A stretch of 64,000 bases of DNA. It comes from Marinobacterium rhizophilum (lineage in GTDB: Bacteria > Pseudomonadota > Gammaproteobacteria > Pseudomonadales > Balneatricaceae). Of the stretch, positions 1 through 8,250 are shown one piece after another. The stretch lies in NCBI RefSeq assembly GCF_024397915.1, contig NZ_CP073347.1, positions 248,001 to 312,000 of the forward strand, given 5' to 3'. Each line of letters starts with the position of its first letter. The first letter of the stretch is position 1. A program made the translations under genes and the position numbers. Under the pieces are notes generated by a model that saw only the letters and a program-made list of their open reading frames with translations, had not been told where the DNA came from and ran no database searches.

Positions 1-698
1 CGTTTGAGGAAGGTAAACGTCATACCGACGCCTTCTTTGATACCGTTGATCAGCGATTACAATCCAATTTCAATACCAAGTTGCTGGGTGTCTGGCCGGC
101 CGGTCCCCAGGTTATTTTCTGCAAGCCAGAAGTAACCGGACTTAAGGATCTGGCTGGTTTGAAGATTCGTGTTGGTGATCAGAGTGTGGCAAATTTCGTC
201 GCGGGCTTTGGCGCCACTGGTGTACCCATGCCGTTCGGCGAGGTGCAGCAAGCGCTTGCCAGGGGCGTGGTTGAATGCGCGATCACCGGCCCGGCTTCTG
301 CCAATTCCGGTGGCTGGCCGGAAGCGACCACCACAGTGCTTCCACTGGCGCTACAGTTGGCCATCAATGGTTACGGTATCAATTTGAAGACCTGGAATTC
401 ACTGTCTGATGAGGATAAGGCGAAACTGCAGGGCGCGATCGATACCCTCGTAGCTGACATCTGGAGCTATTCGGAAGAACTGTATGAAGACGCGCTTCGC
501 TGCAACACAGGTGATGCGGCCTGCCAGCATGGCACGCTGTACAAGCTGAAACTTCAGCCGGTGGCCGATGCCGACCTCGCTATTGTGAAAGAAGCGTTGA
601 CCGCAAAATCTCTGCCCGTCTGGGCGGAACAGTGCAATGCCGTTAACCCGAGTTGCGAGTCCGACTGGAACGCGACCGTTGGTGCCCAGCTTAAATAG
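1..698 (+). CDS. TRAP transporter substrate-binding protein, DctP family (3' part)
   Basis: Periplasmic solute receptor of a tripartite TRAP transporter. The reading frame is open from base 3, so the 5' end including the signal peptide lies outside the window. What remains is about 230 residues of the DctP fold, including the typical GLKDLAGLKIRV segment, the FGEVQQAL ligand-binding region and the following ECAITGPASANSGG stretch. The C-terminal part carries four cysteines in two close pairs (CNTGDAAC and CNAVNPSC), which suggests disulfides in the periplasm and is unusual for the family. Small and large permease genes follow on the same strand, so the three form one transporter. The substrate cannot be read from sequence; organic acids are usual for the family. 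The stop is at 696-698. Confidence 0.88.
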   Translation, partial: FEEGKRHTDAFFDTVDQRLQSNFNTKLLGVWPAGPQVIFCKPEVTGLKDLAGLKIRVGDQSVANFVAGFGATGVPMPFGEVQQALARGVVECAITGPASANSGGWPEATTTVLPLALQLAINGYGINLKTWNSLSDEDKAKLQGAIDTLVADIWSYSEELYEDALRCNTGDAACQHGTLYKLKLQPVADADLAIVKEALTAKSLPVWAEQCNAVNPSCESDWNATVGAQLK

Positions 699-819
699 TC
701 CCACCAGGCATCCCCGTAACGATTTCAGATCACCGGGATCAGCCTTGGCCGTTAGCAATACTTGGTCAATGCTGATTCCTGTGCACTGAACGGTACTCTA
801 GTGTTATGAGGTGATTGTT

Positions 820-1374
820 ATGCAACTTTATGCTCGGGTGGCGAGCCTGATATTCGGTATTACGATGCTTTTGCTGTCGGTTGCGGTTACGGTTGAGACG
901 CTTATTCGTAAGCTCTTTTCGATATCGCTGGGCGGCGTCGACGAACTTGCGGGTTATGCCATCGCAATTGGCGCCCCAGTCGCCTTTGCCGTGACGCTGA
1001 TTGATCAGTCCCATATCCGCATCAATATGTTTTATGCCAAGGTACCGCCCAAAGGACAGGCAGTGCTTAACGCGCTGGCGGCGCTGTCGCTGGGCGTACT
1101 GGCGGTATTCCTGTTGATCTTTACCTATGACACGGTCACTTTAACTCAGACCTATCGCTCCATTGCCCAGACCCCTTGGGCGACACCGCTGATCTATCCG
1201 CAGGCGGCATGGCTCTTTGCCATGGCTGTATTTGCTGTGCCTGCGGTTTGGTTGATGGGGCGCGCAATATTGCTTCTCATCCTGGGCAACTGGAAGGCGC
1301 TCAATTCCGAATTCAGTCCCGAGTCGGTAGAGGACGAACTGGAATCGGAACTTGAAGACTTTGGAAATCGTTAG
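820..1374 (+). CDS. TRAP transporter small permease (DctQ-type)
   Basis: Small membrane subunit of the TRAP transporter, a four-helix protein that links the binding protein to the large permease. About 184 residues with four hydrophobic segments, including an N-terminal helix followed by ETLIRK and later VDELAGYAIAIGAPVAFAVTL, a hallmark of DctQ proteins. The acidic tail (ESVEDELESELEDF) is cytoplasmic by the usual topology. I chose ATG 820 because GAGGTG at 808-813 is spaced as a ribosome binding site; an in-frame GTG at 811 overlaps that site and is less likely. It lies 121 bp after the receptor gene and 9 bp before the large permease. Confidence 0.9.
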   Translation: MQLYARVASLIFGITMLLLSVAVTVETLIRKLFSISLGGVDELAGYAIAIGAPVAFAVTLIDQSHIRINMFYAKVPPKGQAVLNALAALSLGVLAVFLLIFTYDTVTLTQTYRSIAQTPWATPLIYPQAAWLFAMAVFAVPAVWLMGRAILLLILGNWKALNSEFSPESVEDELESELEDFGNR

Positions 1375-1383
1375 GAGACTGCT

Positions 1384-2682
1384 GTGAGCATAGCAACGAT
1401 CGGACTGGGTTTCTGTGCCATGCTGGCACTGATGTTTTTGAGTATGCCGGTTGCAGTGTCCATTATTGGTGTGGGCGCCATTGGTGGCTATATGGCCTAC
1501 GGCATGCCATTGGTTAACATGATGGGCAGTGTTGTCTGGGGCACGCTGAACAACTCTGTCATGACTGCGATACCGCTCTTCATGTTGCTGGGCGAGATTC
1601 TTCTACGTGGCGGCATAGCGGACAAAATGTACGATGCGCTGGCGGTTTGGCTGGGGCGTCTGCCGGGTGGGCTTCTGCATACCAATATCGGTACCAGTGC
1701 GCTGTTTTCGGCGACATCGGGTTCGTCTGTTGCCACCGCCGCCACAGTCGGCACCATAGCCCTGCCGGCGCTGACAGAACGTAACTATCCTGTGGCCGCT
1801 TCACTCGGGTCGCTGGCCGCAGGCGGAACCCTGGGTATACTGATTCCGCCCAGCGTTAACCTTCTGGTCTATGGCTCACTGGCCAATGTTTCGGTTGGAC
1901 AGCTGTTTGTCGCGGGTGTCATCCCGGGGCTGATGTTGACGCTGCTGTTTTCGCTTTACATATTTTTTGCCCACCGCTCAGCGGGCAAGGATACCGCGGC
2001 TGCGGATATTCCGCTGCGCGAGAAACTGGCATTGCTGAAATACCTGATAGCGCCCGTCACCATCTTTACTGTCGTAATGGGCAGTATCTACGGCGGCTTG
2101 GCGACGCCGACGGAATCCGCTGCGCTGGGGCTGATGGTCGCGCTCTTCTTCGTCTGGCGCTCCGGACGACTGAATACGACACTGCTGGAACATTGTTTTC
2201 GCCATGCGGCCAAGACTACCGGTATGGTCGTGCTGATCATTGTCTGTGCATTGCTGCTGAACGTCACCCTGTCCATGCTGGGAACGACCCAGCTCGTCAC
2301 TCGCTGGGTGACCTCGCTCGGCCTGGACTATTTCAGCTTGCTGCTACTCCTTGTCATTTTTTACCTGCTGCTGGGCATGTTCATGGATGCGATGTCGATG
2401 CTGGTGCTGACTGTGCCGATCACGGTTCCGATGGTGATGGTCGTGGGTGTCGATCCGGTCTGGTTCGGCATCTTCATCGTGGTGATGTGTGAAATCGCAC
2501 TGATCACACCACCGGTCGGCATGAACCTCTTTGTCGTGCAGGGTATCCGCAAGGACGGAGGCAGTTTCGGCGATGTAATCAGGGGTACGCTTCCCTATGT
2601 GTTTCTGATGCTTGGGTTCACGCTGTTGCTGATCGTCTGGCCGCAAATGGTGCTCTGGCTGCCCAACCTGATGTCCAATTGA
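1384..2682 (+). CDS. TRAP transporter large permease (DctM-type)
   Basis: Ion-coupled large permease of the TRAP system, 432 residues with about 12 hydrophobic segments. It has recognisable DctM signatures: SVATAATVGTIALPAL followed by GTLGILIPPSVNLLVYGSLA, and near the end the repeat-related ITPPVGMNLFVVQGI. The two PPS/PPVG segments are the paired re-entrant hairpins of the elevator-type mechanism known for this family. The start is GTG at 1384 behind AGGAG at 1373-1377. It follows the small permease by 9 bp and overlaps nothing. Length is normal for the family. The next gene starts 23 bp later and is probably in the same transcript. Confidence 0.93.
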   Translation: MSIATIGLGFCAMLALMFLSMPVAVSIIGVGAIGGYMAYGMPLVNMMGSVVWGTLNNSVMTAIPLFMLLGEILLRGGIADKMYDALAVWLGRLPGGLLHTNIGTSALFSATSGSSVATAATVGTIALPALTERNYPVAASLGSLAAGGTLGILIPPSVNLLVYGSLANVSVGQLFVAGVIPGLMLTLLFSLYIFFAHRSAGKDTAAADIPLREKLALLKYLIAPVTIFTVVMGSIYGGLATPTESAALGLMVALFFVWRSGRLNTTLLEHCFRHAAKTTGMVVLIIVCALLLNVTLSMLGTTQLVTRWVTSLGLDYFSLLLLLVIFYLLLGMFMDAMSMLVLTVPITVPMVMVVGVDPVWFGIFIVVMCEIALITPPVGMNLFVVQGIRKDGGSFGDVIRGTLPYVFLMLGFTLLLIVWPQMVLWLPNLMSN

Positions 2683-2705
2683 CGATCTGGCCGGAGGCTA
2701 AAGCT

Positions 2706-3383
2706 ATGAGTATCCGACCCATTCGTATTCTGATTATCAACCCGAATACCAACCCGGCTGTCACGCAGCAGATGAAGCAGGCGGCATCCGCCGTTGCGTC
2801 CTCCGGGACCGAGGTTGTGGCGGTTAACCCGGTAGAGGGGCCGTTCTCGATAGAGTCGCGCGATGATCGCGACCGGGCTGAAGTTCAGCTGCTGACCCTT
2901 GTTGCCGAGCAACAGCATCAGGGGTTTGATGCCTATGTGTTGGCATGTTTCGACGACATTGCCCTCGACAACCTGCGGGCCCTGACCGGGGCGCCTGTCG
3001 TCGGCATGTTCGAGGCCGGGGTGGCGGCGGCGCGTACCCTGGCGTCACGGTTTTCCATCGTGACAACGGTGCATGCAGCGGTTCCGACCATAGAAGCATT
3101 GCTCGGTCAGTACGGAGCAAGCGGCATATGCCGGGTACGGGCTGCGGGAATTGGTGTGGCTGCAGCAGCCGGTAGCGGTCAGGAGGCTGAAAGAAAGATT
3201 GCCGAGGCCATCCGGGATTCGGTCGAACAGGATGCTGCCCAGGCGATTCTGCTGGGATCCGGTGGTTTGACTGGTCGCGCTGCGGCACTGGAGCAGGCTT
3301 TTTCGCTGCCCGTGATCGACGGTGTGGTGGCGGCGGTGAAAATGGCCGAGGGTGTGGCGCACATGCGATTGATGAAAGGATAG
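2706..3383 (+). CDS. Asp/Glu/hydantoin racemase family protein, second catalytic Cys absent
   Basis: 225-residue protein of the aspartate/glutamate/hydantoin racemase superfamily. The N-terminal NPNTNPAVT motif is typical of hydantoin racemases (HyuE). The first active-site cysteine is present in ACFDDIALD at about residue 78. The second, normally in an LGCAG motif, is serine here (LLGSGGL, codon TCC), so two-base racemisation by the standard mechanism is doubtful; a related one-cysteine lyase, isomerase or decarboxylase activity is possible. ATG 2706 was chosen because GGAGG lies 8-10 bases upstream; an in-frame TTG at 2679 overlaps the dctM stop and has no such site. Position behind the TRAP genes suggests it acts on the imported acid or amide. 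Confidence 0.8.
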   Translation: MSIRPIRILIINPNTNPAVTQQMKQAASAVASSGTEVVAVNPVEGPFSIESRDDRDRAEVQLLTLVAEQQHQGFDAYVLACFDDIALDNLRALTGAPVVGMFEAGVAAARTLASRFSIVTTVHAAVPTIEALLGQYGASGICRVRAAGIGVAAAAGSGQEAERKIAEAIRDSVEQDAAQAILLGSGGLTGRAAALEQAFSLPVIDGVVAAVKMAEGVAHMRLMKG

Positions 3384-4046
3384 CCGGGGGCGCGCACGGA
3401 AAGTAACCAGGGTTTTTCACCTTGAACAATGCACCGCATGTTATTCCCCGGTAAGAAACCAGCAGCTTTTGCAGGGGGCTAGGCGGCTGTCCGAGAGTAC
3501 GGTACTTGCCGAATTGTGTGACTCATCACTCATGATCTGGTCGCTGCATGACGGCTGTAGTCGACCTCAGGTTGGAAAACAGTCTCTCGCCCCCTATCCG
3601 ACCTCCTCTAAGCAGCGCCTGAAGTCCCCCGCCGAAAACTGCGTAATTGCCGCCAATGCTCTGTTGCAACACCCGGTCGTCAGACAGGTGTTTCGCGAAA
3701 ATGCGCTAGCGCATGCGGTGGTGCTTGTGCTGGTACTTGCTGTCGGCGAAACTCAGTCGCATGTTTCATGCCTCAGATCCGGGGCGATGGAAGACGCTCG
3801 ATTCTCTCATGGTTGGGGATTTATTCGTATGCTCCCTTAACTGCCCGGATTTTAACTCGGCTGACTGTACCGGACATGGCTTGCTTTTTGTTTTTTGCGC
3901 GGTATGATTCATCTTAAATATTCATATGTTTGGCGATGCTCGATATGTATTTTTCCTCTGCGAAAACTGTAGCCTTCCTGACTTAAGCCGGAGAGTGACA
4001 CGCTCTCCGGCTGATATGCAGTGCTTATCATTTCGGAGGGTTGAGT
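3384..4046 (+). other. Intergenic region without convincing gene
   Basis: About 660 bases. Open frames of up to 123 codons exist here, but they have no ribosome binding site, no recognisable domain and poor amino-acid composition. The only clear structure is the inverted repeat at 3986-4012. Confidence 0.6.
3986..4012 (+). other. 10-bp perfect hairpin upstream of the Rnk-like gene
   Basis: AGCCGGAGAG (3986-3995) pairs perfectly with CTCTCCGGCT (4003-4012) around a 7-base loop. No T-run follows, so it is not a standard terminator. It ends 34 bases before the likely GTG start at 4047 and could be a 5' leader structure. Confidence 0.5.
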
Positions 4047-4430
4047 GTGAACTGTCGTGCTCCTGTGTCTTTTAAACGTATCTCAGAACGTTTAAGTTAT
4101 TATTTTCTTGCCGAAGAAGGCTTCAGTTATACGAGCCCTCTTAATCTATTGCTTGTTTTCAGCAAACTTGAACAGTGTCGCCGCAGCCACTCGGGGCCGT
4201 TGGCGTCTGTGCGCCCGGGCTCCAGCGTTTTGGTGAAACTGCTGCAAACCGGGGAGAAATCCACGCTGATGCTGGTAAATCCTGCACAGGCTGCTCCATC
4301 CTTGCACCGAATATCGGTACTGTCCCCATTGGGATCAGCCCTGCTCGGCAGGTTGCCCGGAGAAACCTGCAAGGTTGAATACTTCGGCTCAGTACTTGAT
4401 TTCGAACTGCTTTCAATTCTGAATGAATGA
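4047..4430 (+). CDS. Rnk/GreA-C-terminal-domain protein
   Basis: Small protein of about 127 residues. The C-terminal half carries the GreA/GreB C-terminal (FKBP-like) fold seen in Rnk-type RNA-polymerase secondary-channel factors: ISVLSPLGSALLGRLPGE at about residues 87-104, then a short strand-rich tail. The first 40 residues are divergent and lack the GreA coiled coil, so this is Rnk-like rather than GreA. The likely start is GTG 4047, six bases after CGGAGGG at 4034-4040; a TTG at 4041 abuts that site. By family knowledge such proteins bind RNA polymerase; the exact role here is unknown. Neighbours give no functional hint. Confidence 0.65.
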   Translation: MNCRAPVSFKRISERLSYYFLAEEGFSYTSPLNLLLVFSKLEQCRRSHSGPLASVRPGSSVLVKLLQTGEKSTLMLVNPAQAAPSLHRISVLSPLGSALLGRLPGETCKVEYFGSVLDFELLSILNE

Positions 4431-4560
4431 GTGGAGGATACGGCTTTGAAAACTTTCTGATGCCTTGTGCATCTCTCCTTGTAAATATATGGCGTGTTTT
4501 CGACGGGCGATTTTTGTGCAGTCGATAGGTTCTATGTTTTAAATTAACGGAGAAACCGAA

Positions 4561-4650
4561 ATGGCCAAGGGAAAAGACAAAAAACAGGCAGCCAAGTCGC
4601 TAAAGGAAAAGCGTCGCGAGAAGCGTGACAAGAAAAAAGAGGGGGCCTAA
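4561..4650 (+). CDS. 29-residue highly basic microprotein
   Basis: A complete small frame, ATG 4561 to TAA 4648-4650, encoding MAKGKDKKQAAKSLKEKRR followed by EKRDKKKEGA. More than half the residues are Lys, Arg, Glu or Asp. An ACGGAG ribosome binding site lies about nine bases before the ATG. A hairpin at 4779-4806 could end the transcript. I recognise no named family; the charge pattern suggests a disordered, perhaps RNA- or ribosome-associated peptide. Evidence for expression is limited to the start context and the fit between frame and terminator. Confidence 0.55.
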   Translation: MAKGKDKKQAAKSLKEKRREKRDKKKEGA

Positions 4651-4778
4651 AGTTTAACTTTTATTTCCCGGATCTGGGTCTGTTCCAGTCATCGGGGAGG
4701 CAGGTTCGACTTGGTGCGGGTGTAACCGGTTTTAAGCCGGCACACCTTATCCCAATTACCGATCCTGAGCCGTAAAGA

Positions 4779-4806
4779 CCCCGCTGTATTCTTTGCTACA
4801 GCGGGG
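4779..4806 (+). terminator. Hairpin after the microprotein gene
   Basis: CCCCGCTGTA (4779-4788) pairs perfectly with TACAGCGGGG (4797-4806) around an 8-base loop. The following bases are A-rich rather than T-rich, so termination on the plus strand would be weak or factor-assisted. Confidence 0.5.
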
Positions 4807-4811
4807 CCGAC

Positions 4812-4842
4812 AAACAAAAACGGAGCCTTTCAGGCTCCGTTT
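4812..4842 (-). terminator. Intrinsic terminator of the OYE-type reductase transcript
   Basis: AAACGGAGCCT (4818-4828) pairs with AGGCTCCGTTT (4832-4842) around TTC. Read on the minus strand, the stem is followed by TTTTTGTTTG, a good intrinsic terminator. It lies about 19 bases downstream of the stop at 4861. Confidence 0.8.
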
Positions 4843-4860
4843 GCGTTGCTCATGCTTATA

Positions 4861-6993
4861 TCAGGGCTGTGCAATCGCCGCCTTCATGCCGGAGCGCAGC
4901 GCCCCTTCAATGTAGGCGACTTCGGCGCCGTCACCGATGTTGATGACCTCGACGCCCTGGGCCCTCAGGCGGTCAGCGAGGTCATGATTGGTTTCGGCGC
5001 CCGTGGCCAGCACCACCGAGTCGGCGGCGACTTCGTGGCTGTTGCCCTCCGTGTCGGTGTAGCTGACGCTCTGCTTGCCGATGCCGCTTACCTGGACATT
5101 TTTCTGCACTGCGACACTATGCTCGGCGAGGTTGTGCAGCACACGCCAGCGGCGCACGATCGCCAGTTCAGCGCCCAGATCCGGACCCGGTTCCAGTACA
5201 TGCACTTCGCGGCCGCGCTCGACCAGAAACTCTGCCAGCTCCAGGCCCACCAGACCACCCCCGATAATGGTGACCTTCTTGCCCAGGGGCATCCAGAGTT
5301 TGGACAGGCTCTTGATGGCGTCGGTGCTGTTGGTGGCGCCGACCAGTGAGCCGGACTTCATCATCAGGCGCTGGGTAACGCTGAGCTTCTGTTTGGCAAT
5401 ATCGGCACCTTCACCTGTCATCAACAGGCGCAACTCGTCGCCGGACCAGACGTGTTTCTGGTCGGCGCCCGGGATGTCGGGCTTGCTGCGACGGGCGCCA
5501 ACCGCCAGTATCACCTGGTCGGGCTTGAGTGCGTCGATCAGGTCAGCATCGGCCTCGGTCTTGAGGCGCACGTCGATCGGCAGGTCCTGTACCTGCTTGG
5601 CCAGGTAGTCGAGCAGCGGGCCGTTCTCCGGATAGGCGAGGGCGGCGAAGAACAGGGTACCGCCCAGGCGTGCGCTGCGTTCAACCAGGGTGACCCTGTG
5701 GCCGCGCAGGGCGCTGACGCGGGCCGCTTCCAGTCCCGCCGGGCCGCCACCGATCACCAGCACATGGCGCGGCTTGTCCGAGGCGATGATCTGCAGTTCC
5801 GACTCGTGGCCAGTCTGGGGGTTCACGGCGCATTTGACGCGCTCGTTAACGAAGATCTGGCTGACACAGACATAACAGTAAATGCAGGGGCGTACATCGC
5901 CGGCACGGTCTTCGCGCAGCTTGTTGGGCAGTTCCGGATCCGCCAGCAGCTTGCGGCCCATGGCGACGAAGTCGCATTTTCCGTCCTTGATTGCCTTGTC
6001 GGCCACGTCCGGATCGAGCCGGCCGGCGGCGGTCACCGGAATACCCACATGCTGGCGAATATGGGCGGCCCAGTCGAGGAAGCGTGCCCGTTCCTGCGGA
6101 ATGGGGGCTTGGGTGAATGCGTTGCCGGTGGTCAGGTTGGCATACGCTGACACACTGACCAGGTTGATGCCGGCTTTTTCGGCCATCTGTGCGGTGCGCG
6201 TGGCGTCTTCCAGGTTGATACCACCGGGCAGGTCAAGCTCGGTGGCGTCTATTCGCATCCACAATGGGAACTCAACGCCTACCCGCGCACGGATGGCGGC
6301 AATGACGTCAAGCAGCAGACGCATGCGGTTCTCAAGGGAACCGCCGTATTCATCGTCCCGCTGGTTGTAGTAGGGCGACAGGAAGCCTGCAAGGATGTAG
6401 GAGTGGCCAGCATGAATTTCAACACCGTCGAATCCGGCTTTCTGGGCGCGCTCGGCGGCGGCGGCGAACCATTCCACCATCTGGGCAATGTCGTCCCTGT
6501 CCATCACGCGGATGCGCACGCCGCCTTTATCACGGCCCTTGGATGAGCTGATAAAGCGCCCGAGCTCGGACTGCGTCAGGGCGTTGAACATGTCGGTCTT
6601 GACCGCGGGCGGCATGGATGGCACCCAGAGTTCGCGGCCTTCGGCCAGGTCGCGCACCGAAGTCTTGCCAGCGTGCTGCAGCTGGATGGCGATCTTGGCG
6701 CCATGTTTGTGAACTCGGTCGGTGAGCTGTTTCAGGCCCGGAATAAAGTCATCCGACGAAATGCCCACCTGGTAGGGTTCGGCAGTGCCGGCGGGATAGG
6801 CGATGGAGCCGACGCCCATGGTCAGAAGACCGGCACCGCCCAGGGCGCGGGCTTCGTAGAATGCCTGAATGCGTTCGCCGCAACGGCCGTCGGCTTCCGC
6901 ATAGTTGGAGCCCATTGGCGCCATCAGTAGGCGGTTACGCAGTTCCAGCGCGCCGATACGCCCCGGTGATAGAAGATGTTGATAGGCTGCCAT
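4861..6993 (-). CDS. OYE/FadH/BaiH-type NADH:flavin oxidoreductase
   Basis: Multidomain flavoprotein of 710 residues that reduces activated C=C bonds, as 2,4-dienoyl-CoA reductase and the bile-acid enzymes BaiCD/BaiH do. Residues 1-340 form the FMN TIM barrel, with GVEIHAGHSYILAGFLSP and NQRDDEYGGSLENRMR. A 4Fe-4S cluster motif follows: CIYCYVC, 11 residues, then Cys. This CxxCxxC spacing resembles trimethylamine dehydrogenase rather than E. coli FadH (CxxCxxxC). FAD and NAD(P)H domains carry VIGGGPAGLEAA and IIGGGLVGLELAE. AGGAGG precedes the ATG at 6993. The gene lies downstream of the HsaD-type hydrolase on the same strand. Next to steroid genes, a steroid enone or enoyl-CoA reductase is a fair inference, not proven. 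Confidence 0.88.
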   Translation of the reverse strand: MAAYQHLLSPGRIGALELRNRLLMAPMGSNYAEADGRCGERIQAFYEARALGGAGLLTMGVGSIAYPAGTAEPYQVGISSDDFIPGLKQLTDRVHKHGAKIAIQLQHAGKTSVRDLAEGRELWVPSMPPAVKTDMFNALTQSELGRFISSSKGRDKGGVRIRVMDRDDIAQMVEWFAAAAERAQKAGFDGVEIHAGHSYILAGFLSPYYNQRDDEYGGSLENRMRLLLDVIAAIRARVGVEFPLWMRIDATELDLPGGINLEDATRTAQMAEKAGINLVSVSAYANLTTGNAFTQAPIPQERARFLDWAAHIRQHVGIPVTAAGRLDPDVADKAIKDGKCDFVAMGRKLLADPELPNKLREDRAGDVRPCIYCYVCVSQIFVNERVKCAVNPQTGHESELQIIASDKPRHVLVIGGGPAGLEAARVSALRGHRVTLVERSARLGGTLFFAALAYPENGPLLDYLAKQVQDLPIDVRLKTEADADLIDALKPDQVILAVGARRSKPDIPGADQKHVWSGDELRLLMTGEGADIAKQKLSVTQRLMMKSGSLVGATNSTDAIKSLSKLWMPLGKKVTIIGGGLVGLELAEFLVERGREVHVLEPGPDLGAELAIVRRWRVLHNLAEHSVAVQKNVQVSGIGKQSVSYTDTEGNSHEVAADSVVLATGAETNHDLADRLRAQGVEVINIGDGAEVAYIEGALRSGMKAAIAQP

Positions 6994-7034
6994 AGGGCAT
7001 TCCTCCTGAATTGGGTCAGAGTATGGCGGTGTAC

Positions 7035-7865
7035 TCAGCCCCTGGTCAAAAAGTCGAGGCAGCTGCGGTTGAACAGATCGGTGTGCTCGACCTGGACCCA
7101 GTGACCGCAGCGGTTCAGCATCAGAAAGCGGGCCTGCGGTGCGTGTTCCAGAAACTTGAACATGCCAGCCGGGGGGTTGAAACGGTCGTTACTGCCCCAG
7201 AAGCCCAGGATAGGGCAGCGCAGTTCGCCCAGACGCTCGGTCATGTTGGGTACCAGCATGGTGGAGAAAAGATTGGCGGGCTGGGTCGCGGCCACGGCGG
7301 CGCGTTCGGCCAGCAGGCTGTCCTGCAGCTGGGTGGCATCGAACAGTTGCAGCTTCATCACCTGACGCATTTCCTCCACACCCATGGGGCCCTGGCCGTA
7401 AACCTCGACCATGCGCTGGATGCCTTCCATCTGGAAGTAGGTTTCACGTTCCTCGACGCCGCCGGGGGCCATCAGGATCAGGCGCTCGACGCTATCAGGG
7501 TAGTTCAGCGCCTGGCCCAGGGCGATGGCTCCGCCCAGGGAGTTGCCCAGCAGAGTGCAGCGCTCGATGCCGGTGTGCTGCAGGAACAGGTTCAGGCACT
7601 GCACAAAAAATTCCAGGCGGTACTCGATATCATCGGGTTTGTCTGAACGGCCGAAGCCCGGCAGGTCGAGGATGATGTTGCGATAGCCGGCCTCGACAAA
7701 GGCCGGGTAGTTAGTTTTGAAGTTGCTGAAGCCGCTGGCACCGGGGCCGCTGCCATGCAGCCAGAGCACTACCGGGCCTGTGCCCTCGTCGAGGTAGTGC
7801 AGTCGGATGCCGTTGGTCAATTCGGCATACTGGCCGGCCGGGAGTGACAGATCCTGCTGATTCAT
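7035..7865 (-). CDS. hsaD: Meta-cleavage product hydrolase (HsaD/BphD type)
   Basis: Alpha/beta hydrolase of 276 residues that would hydrolyse the C-C bond of an extradiol cleavage product; in steroid catabolism HsaD splits 4,9-DSHA. The oxyanion segment HGSGPGASGFSNF, nucleophile GNSLGGA (Ser about 110), acid GSNDRF and base CGHWVQ are all present, as in the BphD/HsaD family. AAGGAG lies before the ATG at 7865. The partner dioxygenase (hsaC) is about 11 kb away at 18752 on the other strand. The assignment to steroid rather than biphenyl-type substrates rests on the ipd genes nearby. It is transcribed with the OYE-type gene, 41 bp downstream. A copy of the shared motif lies about 90 bp upstream at 7955-7970. 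Confidence 0.85.
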   Translation of the reverse strand: MNQQDLSLPAGQYAELTNGIRLHYLDEGTGPVVLWLHGSGPGASGFSNFKTNYPAFVEAGYRNIILDLPGFGRSDKPDDIEYRLEFFVQCLNLFLQHTGIERCTLLGNSLGGAIALGQALNYPDSVERLILMAPGGVEERETYFQMEGIQRMVEVYGQGPMGVEEMRQVMKLQLFDATQLQDSLLAERAAVAATQPANLFSTMLVPNMTERLGELRCPILGFWGSNDRFNPPAGMFKFLEHAPQARFLMLNRCGHWVQVEHTDLFNRSCLDFLTRG

Positions 7866-7954
7866 TCTTTTCTCCTTATTCTCTGGCTGGAAGCGACCGA
7901 GCCGCCGCCATTAAATGATCTCGCATGAATCGTGCTATTCCCGGGAGCCAGAAG

Positions 7955-7970
7955 CATCGTCCGTTCAGAC
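7955..7970 (-). promoter_or_regulatory. Candidate steroid-regulon operator, site 1
   Basis: On the minus strand this reads GTCTGAACGGACGATG, matching the consensus GTCYNNNNGGACGATG shared with 8152, 18358 and 18675. It contains the inverted half-sites GTC and GAC six bases apart. It lies 90 bases upstream of the hsaD start and points toward it. Confidence 0.55.
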
Positions 7971-8015
7971 CAGTGCGCCCTGTTTGGTGCCGTTCCTGAG
8001 CAGGAGGTTAAAAGC

Positions 8016-8078
8016 CGTTATTCGTTATTCGTTATTCGTTATTCGTCGTTCGTGATTTGTGATTCGTCATTCGTGATT
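8016..8078 (+). repeat. Nine-copy degenerate heptamer array (CGTNATT)
   Basis: Four exact CGTTATT units (8016-8043) are followed by five variants ending with CGTGATT at 8072-8078. The array sits in the divergent promoter region between hsaD and the SDR operon, between the two motif sites. Confidence 0.9.
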
Positions 8079-8097
8079 CGTAGCGAGCACACTTTCG

Positions 8098-8139
8098 CCT
8101 TGCCCCTTGCCCCTTGCCCCTTGCCCCTTGCCCCTTGCC
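8098..8139 (+). repeat. Six-copy heptamer array (CCTTGCC)
   Basis: Six exact tandem copies of CCTTGCC. The reverse complement of the same heptamer (GCAAGGG phase) forms the array at 34187-34235, at the other end of the steroid region. Confidence 0.95.
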
Positions 8140-8151
8140 TGCATTGCTCTA

Positions 8152-8170
8152 TTAGTCTCGATGGACGATG
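8152..8170 (+). promoter_or_regulatory. Candidate steroid-regulon operator, site 2
   Basis: TTAGTCTCGATGGACGATG, identical at 18 of 19 positions to the site at 18675-18693. It lies 80 bases upstream of the SDR operon start at 8251 and points toward it. Confidence 0.6.
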
Positions 8171-8250
8171 CCGGGCTTTTGTTGCTGTTCGAAGATGAAT
8201 ACACAACAAAAACCGGATAGTCGGCGCGCCAGCGTACGGGAGGGTTAGAA

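Noticed and set aside
3469..3840. 123-codon plus-strand open frame after the racemase-family gene
   Set aside because: No ribosome binding site, no recognisable domain, and cysteine/serine-rich composition typical of chance frames.
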